Assembly (NCBI GenBank): GCA_023957125.1
Contig: JAMLHL010000012.1
Location: 1 to 64,000, forward strand
Source of the DNA: Chitinophagaceae bacterium
GTDB lineage: Bacteria; Bacteroidota; Bacteroidia; Chitinophagales; Chitinophagaceae
Direction of reading: 5' to 3'
Length of the DNA stretch: 64,000 nucleotides
Position numbers and translations under genes: made by a program. The notes beneath the pieces were generated by a model that was not told where the DNA came from, did not search any database, and saw nothing but the letters and a program-made list of their open reading frames with translations. This document shows, in pieces, positions 45,366 to 53,929 of the stretch. How positions within the stretch are numbered: the stretch's first letter is position 1; each line of letters begins with the position of its first letter.

Positions 45366-46475
45366 TTACCGGATGGTGATCACATCTTTGTCAATCGTAT
45401 ATTTAAAATTGCCGCTGATCTTTAAAGCTTCCATCACTTCTTCAATATTCTCATTGTCAAATATGGCGCTGTAGGCTACATTCCTGAGATCATCATTTTC
45501 GATCTTCACTTTCACGTCATACCACCTTTCAATTTTCTTTGCCACCAGCTCCAGCGTTTCCGCATCGAATGCCAGTTTGTTTTTTACCCACAAGACATCC
45601 AGGGCGCTGCTGTCCTTTTCACGAAAATGTACCTTGCTAACCTGCATGGACAGTGCATTTGTATTATTCTTACCTGAAGCGGATGCCAGGTTCCGGCTTT
45701 CTATTCCGTCGGCCGATTTATTGGATATTTTTATTTTTTCATTAGGTTTTAATACGATTTTTTTATCCGGCTTGTTCCGCAACGTAATTTCCACCGATCC
45801 GCGAAAGAGAGCGGTTTCCGTACTATTCTCGTTTCCATAAGACCGTACATTAAACGCCGTTCCCAGCACCCTGACGTCTATGGTCTTCGTGTGTATAATA
45901 AAGGGACGCGCATCATCCTTTACCACATCAAAGAAGGCTTCCCCTTCCAGGTGTACTTCACGAAGATTCCCCCTGAAGTTTTCATCGTATATCACTTTAC
46001 TGTCAGCGTTCAGCCATACCACGCTGCCATCGGGCAGGATGGTTCTGGAGCGTATTCCCGGCAGGGTATTGACCTCATTTTGCGTATGCTGTGAAAGCTG
46101 GTGATGCTTGTTTTTGTTTTCGGTCAGGAAAAAAAAAGTGACTGCAATAGTAATTAAACCGGCGGCAACCGCTACCCACCTTTTAAGCGGGCGGGCACCT
46201 GGTTTTGGCTCCGGAAAAGCGGCAGGATAAATTTCCGGGGGAGATGCAAACCCGGCTTCAAATTGCCGCCTGAAAAAATCAAGCGATTTCTCCTTTGCTG
46301 CTGCCGTGCGGTCTGTTTCCCGGGAGGGATGATCGAAATAATGGCAATAGATATCCACCTGATAAGCCAGTTCAGGATCCTTCTGCAGCAAAGATTCCAG
46401 CTCCTTTCGTTCTTCCGGGGAAGCCTCATCAGACAACTTTCGTGCAACTAATTGCCATATTTTATTATTGGGCAT
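45366..46475 (-). CDS. FecR family anti-sigma/signal-relay protein
   Basis: 369 residues. The cytoplasmic N-terminal helical part (about 1-95, with RKLSDEASPEERKELESLL) binds the sigma factor. One membrane span (KRWVAVAAGLITIAVTFFFL) leads to the FecR periplasmic domain (RTILPDGSVVWLNADSKV, EGEAFFDVVKDDARPF, LGTAFNVRSY) and a C-terminal STN-like DUF4974 domain (VAKKIERWYDVKV...ITI). It should receive the signal from the SusC STN domain and control the ECF sigma encoded just upstream (82-base gap). Confidence 0.94.
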   Translation of the reverse strand: MPNNKIWQLVARKLSDEASPEERKELESLLQKDPELAYQVDIYCHYFDHPSRETDRTAAAKEKSLDFFRRQFEAGFASPPEIYPAAFPEPKPGARPLKRWVAVAAGLITIAVTFFFLTENKNKHHQLSQHTQNEVNTLPGIRSRTILPDGSVVWLNADSKVIYDENFRGNLREVHLEGEAFFDVVKDDARPFIIHTKTIDVRVLGTAFNVRSYGNENSTETALFRGSVEITLRNKPDKKIVLKPNEKIKISNKSADGIESRNLASASGKNNTNALSMQVSKVHFREKDSSALDVLWVKNKLAFDAETLELVAKKIERWYDVKVKIENDDLRNVAYSAIFDNENIEEVMEALKISGNFKYTIDKDVITIR

Positions 46476-46557
46476 GAAGCTGAAAATTCAATTGATTCAG
46501 CATAAAGGAGTCTAAAAAGACAAAAATCCCCTAAAGAAAATCAAAAAAATAATGATT

Positions 46558-47121
46558 TTATTTCTGGATAATAAGACTGAGCGATTGCACGATGCGTTTT
46601 GTGGCAATAGCCATCTGGGCGTCTATGGTTTTGACGGAGATATTGAGTATCTGCGCGATCTCTTTGTATCTAAGTCCGTCTTCCCGCACCAGTTTAAAAA
46701 TAAGCTTACACTTTGGAGGAAGCTCATCAATGGCCGCATGCAACGATTGCAGCATGGCTTTTGATACCAGGATATCTTCAGGATCCAAACTGGTATCTGC
46801 CAAATGGGGAAGAAAAATGTCGTTGATGCTGAAATCGGGCTGCGACCTGTTGCGGCTGAGGCGTTTTATAGAAAGATTTTTTACCGAGACATACAAATAC
46901 ACTTTAAGGTTTTCAATCTCCAGTAACCGCACCCGGTTACGCCAGAGGTTAATAAAGGTATCCGACACGATCTCCTCTGCTGCCTGTTCATCTTTAACAA
47001 AAGAACCGGCCAGGTTATACAAACCATCATTGAAGTGAAGAAATATTTTTTCGAATGCAGACTGGTCATTAAACAAGGCTACCTGTTCCACCCAGTATTG
47101 TATCTGTAACTCGTTCTGCAT
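46558..47121 (-). CDS. ECF-type RNA polymerase sigma-70 factor
   Basis: 187 residues. Region 2 is AFEKIFLHFNDGLYNLAGSFV...AAEEIVSDTFINLWRNR, and region 4 is IDELPPKCKLIFKLVREDGLRYKEIAQILNISVKTIDAQMAIA. This is the Bacteroidota family that pairs with FecR and SusC. It likely transcribes the SusC/SusD operon when the substrate is present. It is the first gene of the minus-strand locus. Confidence 0.94.
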   Translation of the reverse strand: MQNELQIQYWVEQVALFNDQSAFEKIFLHFNDGLYNLAGSFVKDEQAAEEIVSDTFINLWRNRVRLLEIENLKVYLYVSVKNLSIKRLSRNRSQPDFSINDIFLPHLADTSLDPEDILVSKAMLQSLHAAIDELPPKCKLIFKLVREDGLRYKEIAQILNISVKTIDAQMAIATKRIVQSLSLIIQK

Positions 47122-47373
47122 GAGGCACCAAGTTACTATTTATTACACATTTGGCATCGAATAAAATAATATAGGTAGCTTTTGAACTCATCAGGCACGT
47201 ACTGCTTTGATATCCATATAAACGTTTTAGTAAACGCTGCCGTTACAATTGCCGGCACCGAAACCTCATACAATAAATATAGCACACATCTCATAGGACT
47301 GTCCATTGGCTATATAATTGCGGTAAGACAAAATAATGAATGTTTTTAATCAGGGCAGGCCCTTCTAAAAGCA
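47122..47373. other. Intergenic DNA upstream of the sigma gene
   Basis: About 250 AT-rich bases between the sigma gene start and the palindromic array. I found no gene or convincing promoter octamer for either neighbour. It presumably holds the sigma promoter. Confidence 0.4.
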
Positions 47374-47771
47374 AACCTGTCAGGTTGGGATTGATGGTCT
47401 TTAGTTCTTAAAAACTTAACCTGACAGGTTAATACCCACAGGGACAAGCCCTTTTAAAAAACCTGTCAGGTTGGGGTTGATGGCCTTTAGTTCTTAAAAA
47501 CTTAACCTGACAGTTATACCCACAGGGACAAGCCCTTTTAAAAAACCTGTCAGGTTGGGATTGATGGTCTTTAGTTCTTAAAAACTTAACCTGACAGGTT
47601 AATACCCACAGGGACAAGCCCTTTTAAAAAACCTGTCAGGTTGGGATTGATGGTCTTTAGTTCTTAAAAACTTAACCTGACAGGTTAATACGCACAGGGA
47701 CAAGCCCTTTTAAAAAACCTGTCAGGTTGGGATTGATGGCCTTTAGTTCCTAAAAACTTAACCTGACAGTT
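47374..47771. repeat. Five tandem 86-bp units with AACCTG palindromes
   Basis: Units start at 47374, 47460, 47544, 47630 and 47716 (spacing 84-86). Each holds AACCTGTCAGGTT and, about 50 bases on, its reverse complement AACCTGACAGGTT, so each could fold into a long hairpin. Between them is GATGGTCTTTAGTTCTTAAA, and after them ACAGGGACAAGCCCTTTTAA. Units 2 and 5 lack the GGT-AA at the second arm (ACAGTTATA). A related single pair lies at 50358-50416. There are no unique spacers, so it is not CRISPR. Confidence 0.9.
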
Positions 47772-47866
47772 ATATGCACAGGGCAGGTACTTCCATATTC
47801 CCCTTCTCTTTTTATCATTTCGGGAAATTTTGCATGAGAAACACTTCATTAACCACAATTTTCTTT

Positions 47867-47893
47867 TTTGTTACAAATAGCAGTGTACCTTTG
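47867..47893 (+). promoter_or_regulatory. Candidate promoter of the azurin gene
   Basis: TACCTTTG at 47886-47893 is an exact TAnnTTTG match 17 bases before the start codon, and TTTG at 47867-47870 could be a -33 box with a 15-base spacer, somewhat short. Confidence 0.5.
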
Positions 47894-47910
47894 CGAAAAA
47901 TTTATATATT

Positions 47911-48426
47911 ATGAAAATTATTAAGTATGCACTCTTCGCCGGTGTCGTAGCATTGGCTTCCTGTGGCGGAAGCAATGAGTCTTCCAATGCAACTGATCAG
48001 CCGGCTGCACCTGCTGCAGACCAACCGGCAGTAGAAGCGCCTGCTGCAGAAGGCGTAACCCTGGAAATTACCGGTACGGATGATATGAAATTCGACAAAT
48101 CAGAACTGAGGGCCAAAGCCGGACAAAAAGTGACCCTTACCCTGCACCACTCCGGTAAATTGTCGAAAGAAGCTATGGGGCATAATGTCGTTATCCTGAA
48201 ACCGGGCACCGATATTGCTGATTTCGCTACCAAAGCCATCAGCGCTAAAGACAACGATTATTTTCCCGAATCAGAAGCCGGAAATGTAATTGCACATACT
48301 AAAGTGATTGGTGCCGGAGAAAGCGTTACTATCGAATTTACCGCTCCCGAAGCAGGTACCTACCCCTTTATCTGCAGCTTCCCCGGGCACTATACCTTTA
48401 TGAAAGGCGATTTTATTGTGGAATAA
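47911..48426 (+). CDS. Azurin-type blue copper lipoprotein
   Basis: 171 residues. A lipoprotein signal (YALFAGVVALASC, Cys 18) is followed by a Pro/Ala-rich linker. The cupredoxin domain shows the copper ligands His 91 (MGHNVVIL), Cys 155, His 160 and Met 164 (FICSFPGHYTFMKG), with the C-x4-H-x3-M spacing of azurins. It passes electrons in the periplasm or at the outer membrane, possibly to cytochrome peroxidases such as the one at 55.2 kb. It stands alone, between the 86-bp array and a terminator. Confidence 0.95.
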   Translation: MKIIKYALFAGVVALASCGGSNESSNATDQPAAPAADQPAVEAPAAEGVTLEITGTDDMKFDKSELRAKAGQKVTLTLHHSGKLSKEAMGHNVVILKPGTDIADFATKAISAKDNDYFPESEAGNVIAHTKVIGAGESVTIEFTAPEAGTYPFICSFPGHYTFMKGDFIVE

Positions 48427-48490
48427 TTTTCCGCAATCCAACAATTTTATAGTGCCGGGTGTCCTGCTACGGAACGGCCGGTATTGATCG

Positions 48491-48525
48491 AACCCACCAC
48501 GACCACGGTGGGTTTGGTGTTTTTT
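48491..48525 (+). terminator. Rho-independent terminator after azurin
   Basis: An 8-bp perfect stem, AACCCACC/GGTGGGTT, with an 8-base loop (48491-48514) is followed by TGG and a T-run at 48520-48525. It lies 65 bases after the azurin stop. Confidence 0.75.
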
Positions 48526-48582
48526 ACAAAGGCAACACAACGAACACTTTCGTTTTAAAGTGGTATGCCGCTCCTTTTCACG

Positions 48583-48590
48583 TAATTTTG
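48583..48590 (+). promoter_or_regulatory. Candidate -7 element of the trans-sulfuration gene
   Basis: TAATTTTG matches TAnnTTTG and lies 37 bases before the ATG at 48627. The -33 box is unclear. Confidence 0.4.
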
Positions 48591-48626
48591 ATCCACTCTT
48601 TGAAATCAATAATTAATTTGTAATTC

Positions 48627-49853
48627 ATGTCAGAACATCAGTTTTCCTATACCGGTTTCAGTTCCCTGGCCATTCACGGAGGGCATCGCCAGGACCCCAA
48701 TTATGCCCATCTTACACCTATTTATGCCACTTCCACTTTTGTATATGACGATGCCGAGCAGGGCATGCGCCGGTTCAGCGGAAAGGAGGAAGGCTATATC
48801 TACACCCGCTGGGGCAATCCTACCTTCCGGGAAGCGGAAGAAAAGATCATGGCTATGGAAACGTTCGGCTTTGGCGATGAACAGGGGAAACCACTGCCGT
48901 TGAAAGCCTATCTCCAGTCATCCGGAATGGCGGCTATCAGCGCCCTGATGATGAGCACTCTGAAAGCAGGCGATAAAGTGCTGTCGCATTATTCCCTGTA
49001 TGGCGGAACCCAGGAGTATCTGAACAACCTGCTACCAAGTTTTGGAGTAGAGGCGGTTATTGCCGACCTGCGGGACCTCAACCTTGCGGAAGAAATGCTG
49101 AAAAAGCATCCGGCTATCCAACTGATCTACCTGGAAACGCCCGCTAATCCTACCATCCAGTGTGTGGATATTGCAGCGCTCACCAGCCTGGGCAAACAAT
49201 ACGGGAAACTGGTAGCCTGCGACAACAGTTTCGCTACTCCCTACCTTCAACAGCCTTTCAAACACGGCGTGGATTTCGTAGTGCACTCCACTACTAAGTT
49301 TCTGAACGGCCATGGCACAGCGATAGGCGGTATATTTATAGGGAAAGATGTGGAATTCATGAAAGGTAGAACCTATAAAATTTATAAAGCTTTAGGCGGT
49401 AGCAGCAGCCCTTTTGACGCTTTTATGCTGATCAACGGGCTCAAAACTTTAGAGGTGAGAATGGAACGGCATTGCGGAAATGCGGAAAAAGTGGCCGCAC
49501 TGCTGAGTAGTCATCACGCCGTGGCTTCCGTTAATTACAACGGCTTACCCTCCCATCCCGATTATGAAGTGGCTAAGAAACAGATGCGGCATCCCGGGGC
49601 TATGATGAGCTTCGAATTGAAGGGCGGATTACAGGCGGGGATCAAATTCATGAACAAATTGCAATTGTGTACCCGAACCGTTTCTCTCGGTACCACCGAT
49701 ACGCTGTTGTCGCATCCCGCATCTATGACTCATTACAGTGTTCCCAAAGAGCAACGGGAGCAATATGGCATAACAGATGGCCTGATCCGCATGAGTGTGG
49801 GAATGGAAAATATCGAGGACATCCTGAATGACCTGGACCAGGCGTTGAATTAA
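48627..49853 (+). CDS. PLP-dependent trans-sulfuration enzyme (methionine gamma-lyase/cystathionine lyase family)
   Basis: 408 residues of the Cys/Met metabolism family. Motifs are LAIHGGHRQDPNYAHLTPIYATSTF, the Tyr/Arg-bearing YIYTRWGNPT, SSGMAAISALMM, DNSFATPYLQQP and the PLP-binding Lys 224 in VVHSTTKFLNGH. It carries out elimination or replacement at the gamma carbon, with methionine gamma-lyase, cystathionine gamma-lyase/synthase or O-acetylhomoserine sulfhydrylase as options. It is followed 22 bases later by an acetyltransferase, likely in the same transcript. Confidence 0.9.
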   Translation: MSEHQFSYTGFSSLAIHGGHRQDPNYAHLTPIYATSTFVYDDAEQGMRRFSGKEEGYIYTRWGNPTFREAEEKIMAMETFGFGDEQGKPLPLKAYLQSSGMAAISALMMSTLKAGDKVLSHYSLYGGTQEYLNNLLPSFGVEAVIADLRDLNLAEEMLKKHPAIQLIYLETPANPTIQCVDIAALTSLGKQYGKLVACDNSFATPYLQQPFKHGVDFVVHSTTKFLNGHGTAIGGIFIGKDVEFMKGRTYKIYKALGGSSSPFDAFMLINGLKTLEVRMERHCGNAEKVAALLSSHHAVASVNYNGLPSHPDYEVAKKQMRHPGAMMSFELKGGLQAGIKFMNKLQLCTRTVSLGTTDTLLSHPASMTHYSVPKEQREQYGITDGLIRMSVGMENIEDILNDLDQALN

Positions 49854-49875
49854 AGTTTTTTTATTAGCTAATTGT

Positions 49876-50352
49876 ATGGTGAATATAACTATCAGACCTG
49901 CTGCAAAAGAAGATTGTGCCCGGATGCTCGAATTAGTGCATGAGCTGGCGGAATTTGAAAAAGCGCCGCAGGAAGTAACCGTTAGCCCGGAGCATTTTAC
50001 AGAAAGCGGTTTTGGCGCCGATCCGGTATGGTGGGCCTTCGTAGCGGAAGTTCCTGCGGAAACCAAAGGAGATAAGAAGATCGTTGCTTTTGCTTTGTAT
50101 TATATCCGTTATTCCACCTGGAAGGGACAGCGGATGTATTTAGAAGACATTATTGTTACAAAATCCTGGCGGGGGAAAGGTATCGGTAGCCTGCTGATGG
50201 ATCGGTTGGTGCAGGAAGCGAAGGAGAGAAAATTTACCGGCATGATGTGGCAGGTATTGGATTGGAATGAACCGGCCAAAGCATTTTATAAAAAATACAA
50301 TGCCGGTTTTGATAGTGAATGGGTGAATTGCAATATGGATTTTGATGGATAG
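49876..50352 (+). CDS. GNAT acetyltransferase resembling diamine (spermidine/spermine) acetyltransferase
   Basis: 158 residues. The N-terminus (ITIRPAAKEDCARMLELVHE, then ELAEFEKAPQEVTV) and FTESGFGADPVWWAFVAEV follow the pattern of SSAT-type enzymes. Motif A for acetyl-CoA is SWRGKGIGSLLMDRL and motif B is WNEPAKAFYKKYNAGF. It likely acetylates a polyamine or a thialysine-like amine in the cytoplasm. It is cotranscribed with the PLP enzyme. Confidence 0.85.
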   Translation: MVNITIRPAAKEDCARMLELVHELAEFEKAPQEVTVSPEHFTESGFGADPVWWAFVAEVPAETKGDKKIVAFALYYIRYSTWKGQRMYLEDIIVTKSWRGKGIGSLLMDRLVQEAKERKFTGMMWQVLDWNEPAKAFYKKYNAGFDSEWVNCNMDFDG

Positions 50353-50357
50353 AGGGA

Positions 50358-50416
50358 TAACCTGTCAGGTTAGCTCCCCATGAACCAGAGATTATCAAAC
50401 CCCAACCTGACAGGTT
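50358..50416. repeat. Isolated AACCTGTCAGGTT pair
   Basis: TAACCTGTCAGGTTA (50358) and AACCTGACAGGTT (50404) form an inverted pair, as in the units of the 47.4-kb array, but with different intervening sequence. It lies just after the acetyltransferase and could act as its terminator hairpin. Confidence 0.65.
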
Positions 50417-50542
50417 AGGTTTTTATGAAAATAATTGTTAAGGATCAATTCCTCATCTTTCCGAACCATATAAATACCTAATTTCATAACAGAACGTTTT
50501 ACTGGTAATGAGGTGGGCATCCCAGGTTTTAACAGCAGCAGT

Positions 50543-51877
50543 ATGAAACGGAAACATCTGACTTTTTTCGTCCTCACCGCATCGGTGTTAATGGTCTTTA
50601 GTTGTAGAAGGGACGACCTTTCATCAGGCAATTATAACTCCACGGACAAAATAAAGGACAGCGCCTGGAGTTACGCGAAGGATATTTACCTTTGGAACAG
50701 CCATCTTCCGGCTGTATTGAATATCAGATCGCTTACCGATCCCGATGCGGTTATGAAGGCCATCCGTCCTTACAGTATAGAACCGGGTTTCTCCCAGCCG
50801 GTGGACCGGTGGAGTTTTGCCATAAAAAAATCAGACTGGGATAATCTCAGTTCAGGTATCAGCGGCGATCTTGGGCTGGGTCTTTTTTTCCGGTCGGAGA
50901 ACGATCTGCGCGTTAGTTACGTGGAACCTGCATCTCCCGCTGCGGCGGCAGGAATTGAACGAAGCTGGCAGATCCTATCGGTGAACGATAATACTGATAT
51001 CAATACGGATGACGCCACTATTTCGCGGATCAGCGATGCCGTATTTGACAGCCCGTCGGCAGATTTTATCTTTAAAAAACCGGATGGCACGGAGGTGGGG
51101 ATATCGCTTACTGCCTCTACTTACCAGGAGGAGCCCGTTTTACTGGATACCGTTTATACTACCGGTTCGCATACGACCGGGTATTTTGTTCTGAATTCAT
51201 TTTTAGGAGATATTCCCTTGATGAAAAGCCGGTTTGGCAGCCTCTTCAACCGGTTTGCCGCCGCCGGGATCAATGACCTGATTGTTGACCTGCGATACAA
51301 CGGCGGGGGCTTTGTGGAATTACAGAATGAAATGGCCAACTACCTGGTGCCTGCCGCAGGAAACCGGGGCGTGATGCTGAAAGAAGCGTTTAATGATAAT
51401 TATCAAACCCTTTTTGACACGACCATTAATTACCTAAAGAAAGGGAATTTGAACCTGAACCGGATTTTCTTTATTACCACCAAAAATACAGCTTCAGCAA
51501 GTGAGCTCCTGATCAATAGCCTGAAGCCGTATATGGAGGTAAAGCTGGTGGGCAGACCCAGCAATGGTAAGCCGGTAGGTTATTTTAACATCGGGGTAGG
51601 CGATTGGTATATCTTCCCCGTGTCTTTCAGAAGTGTTAATAAAAACGGTGAGGGGAATTATTTTAACGGGATAACACCCGATGCTATGGTTGATGATGGT
51701 CTGGACAAGCCCTGGGGGGATGTGGATGAAAGTTGTTTGGCCAGCGCTCTGCATTATATCAATAACGGCGCTTTTTCACGACTATCGGCCCGCACACAAA
51801 TCGGCCTCCGGTTGGAAAAAAGCAATGAAGTGCTGTCGGTGCACAGGTTCAAAGGCGCGGTGAGGGAAATGAGGTAA
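50543..51877 (+). CDS. S41 (C-terminal processing) peptidase lipoprotein
   Basis: 444 residues from ATG 50543 (MKRKHLTFFVLTASVLMVFSC, lipobox Cys 21); a GTG upstream adds ten unlikely residues. A helical N-terminal part, a PDZ domain (LGLGLFFRSENDLRVSYVEP, about 110-200) and the tail-specific protease domain follow. The latter shows NDLIVDLRYNGGG and the catalytic Ser in KNTASASELLINSLKPY, with the downstream Lys/Gln region. Expected location is the periplasmic face, processing exported proteins. It is a lone gene. Confidence 0.9.
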   Translation: MKRKHLTFFVLTASVLMVFSCRRDDLSSGNYNSTDKIKDSAWSYAKDIYLWNSHLPAVLNIRSLTDPDAVMKAIRPYSIEPGFSQPVDRWSFAIKKSDWDNLSSGISGDLGLGLFFRSENDLRVSYVEPASPAAAAGIERSWQILSVNDNTDINTDDATISRISDAVFDSPSADFIFKKPDGTEVGISLTASTYQEEPVLLDTVYTTGSHTTGYFVLNSFLGDIPLMKSRFGSLFNRFAAAGINDLIVDLRYNGGGFVELQNEMANYLVPAAGNRGVMLKEAFNDNYQTLFDTTINYLKKGNLNLNRIFFITTKNTASASELLINSLKPYMEVKLVGRPSNGKPVGYFNIGVGDWYIFPVSFRSVNKNGEGNYFNGITPDAMVDDGLDKPWGDVDESCLASALHYINNGAFSRLSARTQIGLRLEKSNEVLSVHRFKGAVREMR

Positions 51878-52057
51878 TGCCCGCCCTGACGAACGGAAGG
51901 GGAAAAATACGTTGCCGGGGAACAGAGGGGAGGGAATGCAGGCAGGTATCAGGCAATCCCCTGGAACCTGCGACCTGTTGCAAATTACAGGTTTCAAGTT
52001 GCGCAAATATTGCTGATAGTTCATTGCTGACGGCTCAAAGCTCATTGCTCATTGCTA
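51878..52057. other. Intergenic DNA before the MITE-like element
   Basis: No gene. It has low-complexity repeats of GCTCATTGCT/CGGCTCA near 52020-52056, the kind of scattered short repeat seen in many Bacteroidota genomes. Confidence 0.4.
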
Positions 52058-52172
52058 GGGTGCATTTAAAATTGTCGCGCCCTATATAATTTTCCGGTCG
52101 GTGGGACACCGACCGGTAGCGGACGCTACAGGCGGGTGTCACCACCCGCCTGCGACAATTTTAAATGCACCC
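52058..52172. mobile_element. 115-bp MITE-like element with 21-bp perfect terminal inverted repeats
   Basis: The ends at 52058-52078 and 52152-52172 are perfect inverse complements over 21 bases (starting GGGTGCATTT). Inside lie two more hairpins: CCGGTCGGTG/CACCGACCGG (52094-52116) and CAGGCGGGTG/CACCCGCCTG (52129-52152). A direct repeat CTCATTGCT flanks the element (52048-52056 and 52073-type copy at 52173-52181), possibly a target-site duplication, though this word is already repeated locally. It encodes nothing. Confidence 0.65.
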
Positions 52173-52225
52173 CTCATTGCTCACGGCTCACAACAATACA
52201 ATATATTTATTAATTTAGCCCCGGA

Positions 52226-53722
52226 ATGGCTTTTCCTTTTTTAGAACTGAAACAACTTACCGTTAGGCTCAACGGTAAAAATATCATTGATCACCTGAAC
52301 CTTACCATTCAGCCGGGAGAACAATGGGCCATTACAGGTGCTTCCGGCAGCGGCAAAACCACCCTGGCGCATACCCTGGCGGGCAGGCATCACTACTCAG
52401 GACAGATCATTTTTAATAACCAGACGAACACCCGGCCGCTGACCCTGGTGGTGGAGCAGCAACACCGGTTTAAGAACCGTTCCAACACCTCCGATTTCTA
52501 TTATCAACAACGGTATAATGCTTCGGATGCAGCAGATACACTGACCGTTGCGGAAGTTTTGTATAATGACGATACGATGCACGAAGAGCCGGCTGCCGGT
52601 ATCAGTATAAAATCATTGGCCGGTCTGTTACGTATTGAACATGTGATGCACGAGCCGTTGATACAATTATCCAACGGTGAAAACAAAAGATTACAAATTG
52701 CACAGGCCTTACTAAAAATGCCCCGGTTGCTGATCCTGGATAATCCCTACATCGGGTTGGATGCGGGGGGGCGCGAAACACTTTCCGACATCATCAATAC
52801 GCTCGGCAAATCGGGAGTAAATATCATATTGCTTACCACGGGGAAGGAAATCCCGGGGTGCATTACCCATGTGGCAACGCTGAAAGAAGGGAAACTCATT
52901 TCCACAGTTGAAAGAGAAAATTTTAAAGCGGATGCGCTGCCTGTCGCTGATCCGTTTCGCATCAACAAGCCCCTGTTAAACGCGATACACGCCCCGGTGG
53001 AAAGCCGGTTCCGGTTTGCCGTCAGAATGGTGGATGTAAATGTGCGGTACGGAGAAAGAGATATTTTGAAAAACATTCACTGGGAAGTACAAAAGGGGGA
53101 ACGGTGGAGTATCTCCGGGCCCAATGGCGCGGGAAAGTCAACCCTGCTGAGCCTTATCACGGGAGACAATAACAAAGCTTACGCCAACGAGATCTATCTT
53201 TTTGATCAGCGCAGGGGAAGTGGGGAGAGTATATGGGATATCAAAAGAAAGATCGGTTATGTGTCGCCCGAATTACACTTATATTTTGATTATTCGGCTA
53301 CCTGCTCCGAAACCATCGCTTCCGGGCTTTTTGATACCATCGGGCTATTCAGACCACTCCATGAACAACAGCGCCAGCAGGTAGCGCAATGGATTACCCT
53401 GTTCCATCTTGAACCCGTACAAAACAAATTATTATCCTCGCTTTCTTTAGGAGAGCAAAGGCTGGTACTGCTTGCGCGGGCGCTGGTAAAAAATCCGCCC
53501 CTGCTGATCTTAGATGAACCCTGCCAGGGGCTGGATATCACACAGATACAGCAATTCAAACAGATCATCAACGATATCTGCGCCATATTTGAAACAACGC
53601 TCTTGTATGTGAGCCATTATAAGGACGACATACCCGAATGTGTAACCCATTTCCTGCGGTTAGAAGAAGGGAAAGCTGCTTTTACGCAGACGGTTCAACC
53701 AATGCCGTTTCTTCATGAATAG
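52226..53722 (+). CDS. Duplicated ABC ATPase without membrane domain, ModF/PhrA-like
   Basis: 498 residues, two ATP-binding domains in tandem. The first has Walker A GASGSGKTT at 38-46, signature LSNGENKRLQIAQALL and Walker B LLILDNPYIGLD. The second has GPNGAGKSTLLSLI, LSLGEQRLVLLARALV and LLILDEPCQGLD. No membrane span occurs. The size and the tandem layout match ModF, the putative molybdate-related ATPase, though in that family the true role is unclear. No permease or binding protein gene adjoins. Confidence 0.85.
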   Translation: MAFPFLELKQLTVRLNGKNIIDHLNLTIQPGEQWAITGASGSGKTTLAHTLAGRHHYSGQIIFNNQTNTRPLTLVVEQQHRFKNRSNTSDFYYQQRYNASDAADTLTVAEVLYNDDTMHEEPAAGISIKSLAGLLRIEHVMHEPLIQLSNGENKRLQIAQALLKMPRLLILDNPYIGLDAGGRETLSDIINTLGKSGVNIILLTTGKEIPGCITHVATLKEGKLISTVERENFKADALPVADPFRINKPLLNAIHAPVESRFRFAVRMVDVNVRYGERDILKNIHWEVQKGERWSISGPNGAGKSTLLSLITGDNNKAYANEIYLFDQRRGSGESIWDIKRKIGYVSPELHLYFDYSATCSETIASGLFDTIGLFRPLHEQQRQQVAQWITLFHLEPVQNKLLSSLSLGEQRLVLLARALVKNPPLLILDEPCQGLDITQIQQFKQIINDICAIFETTLLYVSHYKDDIPECVTHFLRLEEGKAAFTQTVQPMPFLHE

Positions 53723-53929
53723 CAGATAAAGGAATATGTTCCTGTATTGCAAATATTTCACCCCGGTAATATGCATGTTTTCCGGATGAAAAATTTTCGA
53801 TTTCAAGATATTCCCCTCAATAGATATCTTATTTCCATAAGCCGGTACCGGTTCCTGCAAATCCGCATAGATTAAATAAATTAACTTAGTGGGCTGCTGT
53901 CCTGGCAGAAACAATAAAATATTCAGGGT

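Noticed and set aside
47429..47617. Small minus-strand frame with a repeated peptide
   Set aside because: It is a translation of the 86-bp repeat itself.
47374..47771. Possible CRISPR array
   Set aside because: The whole 86-bp unit is repeated, with no unique spacers and no cas genes nearby.
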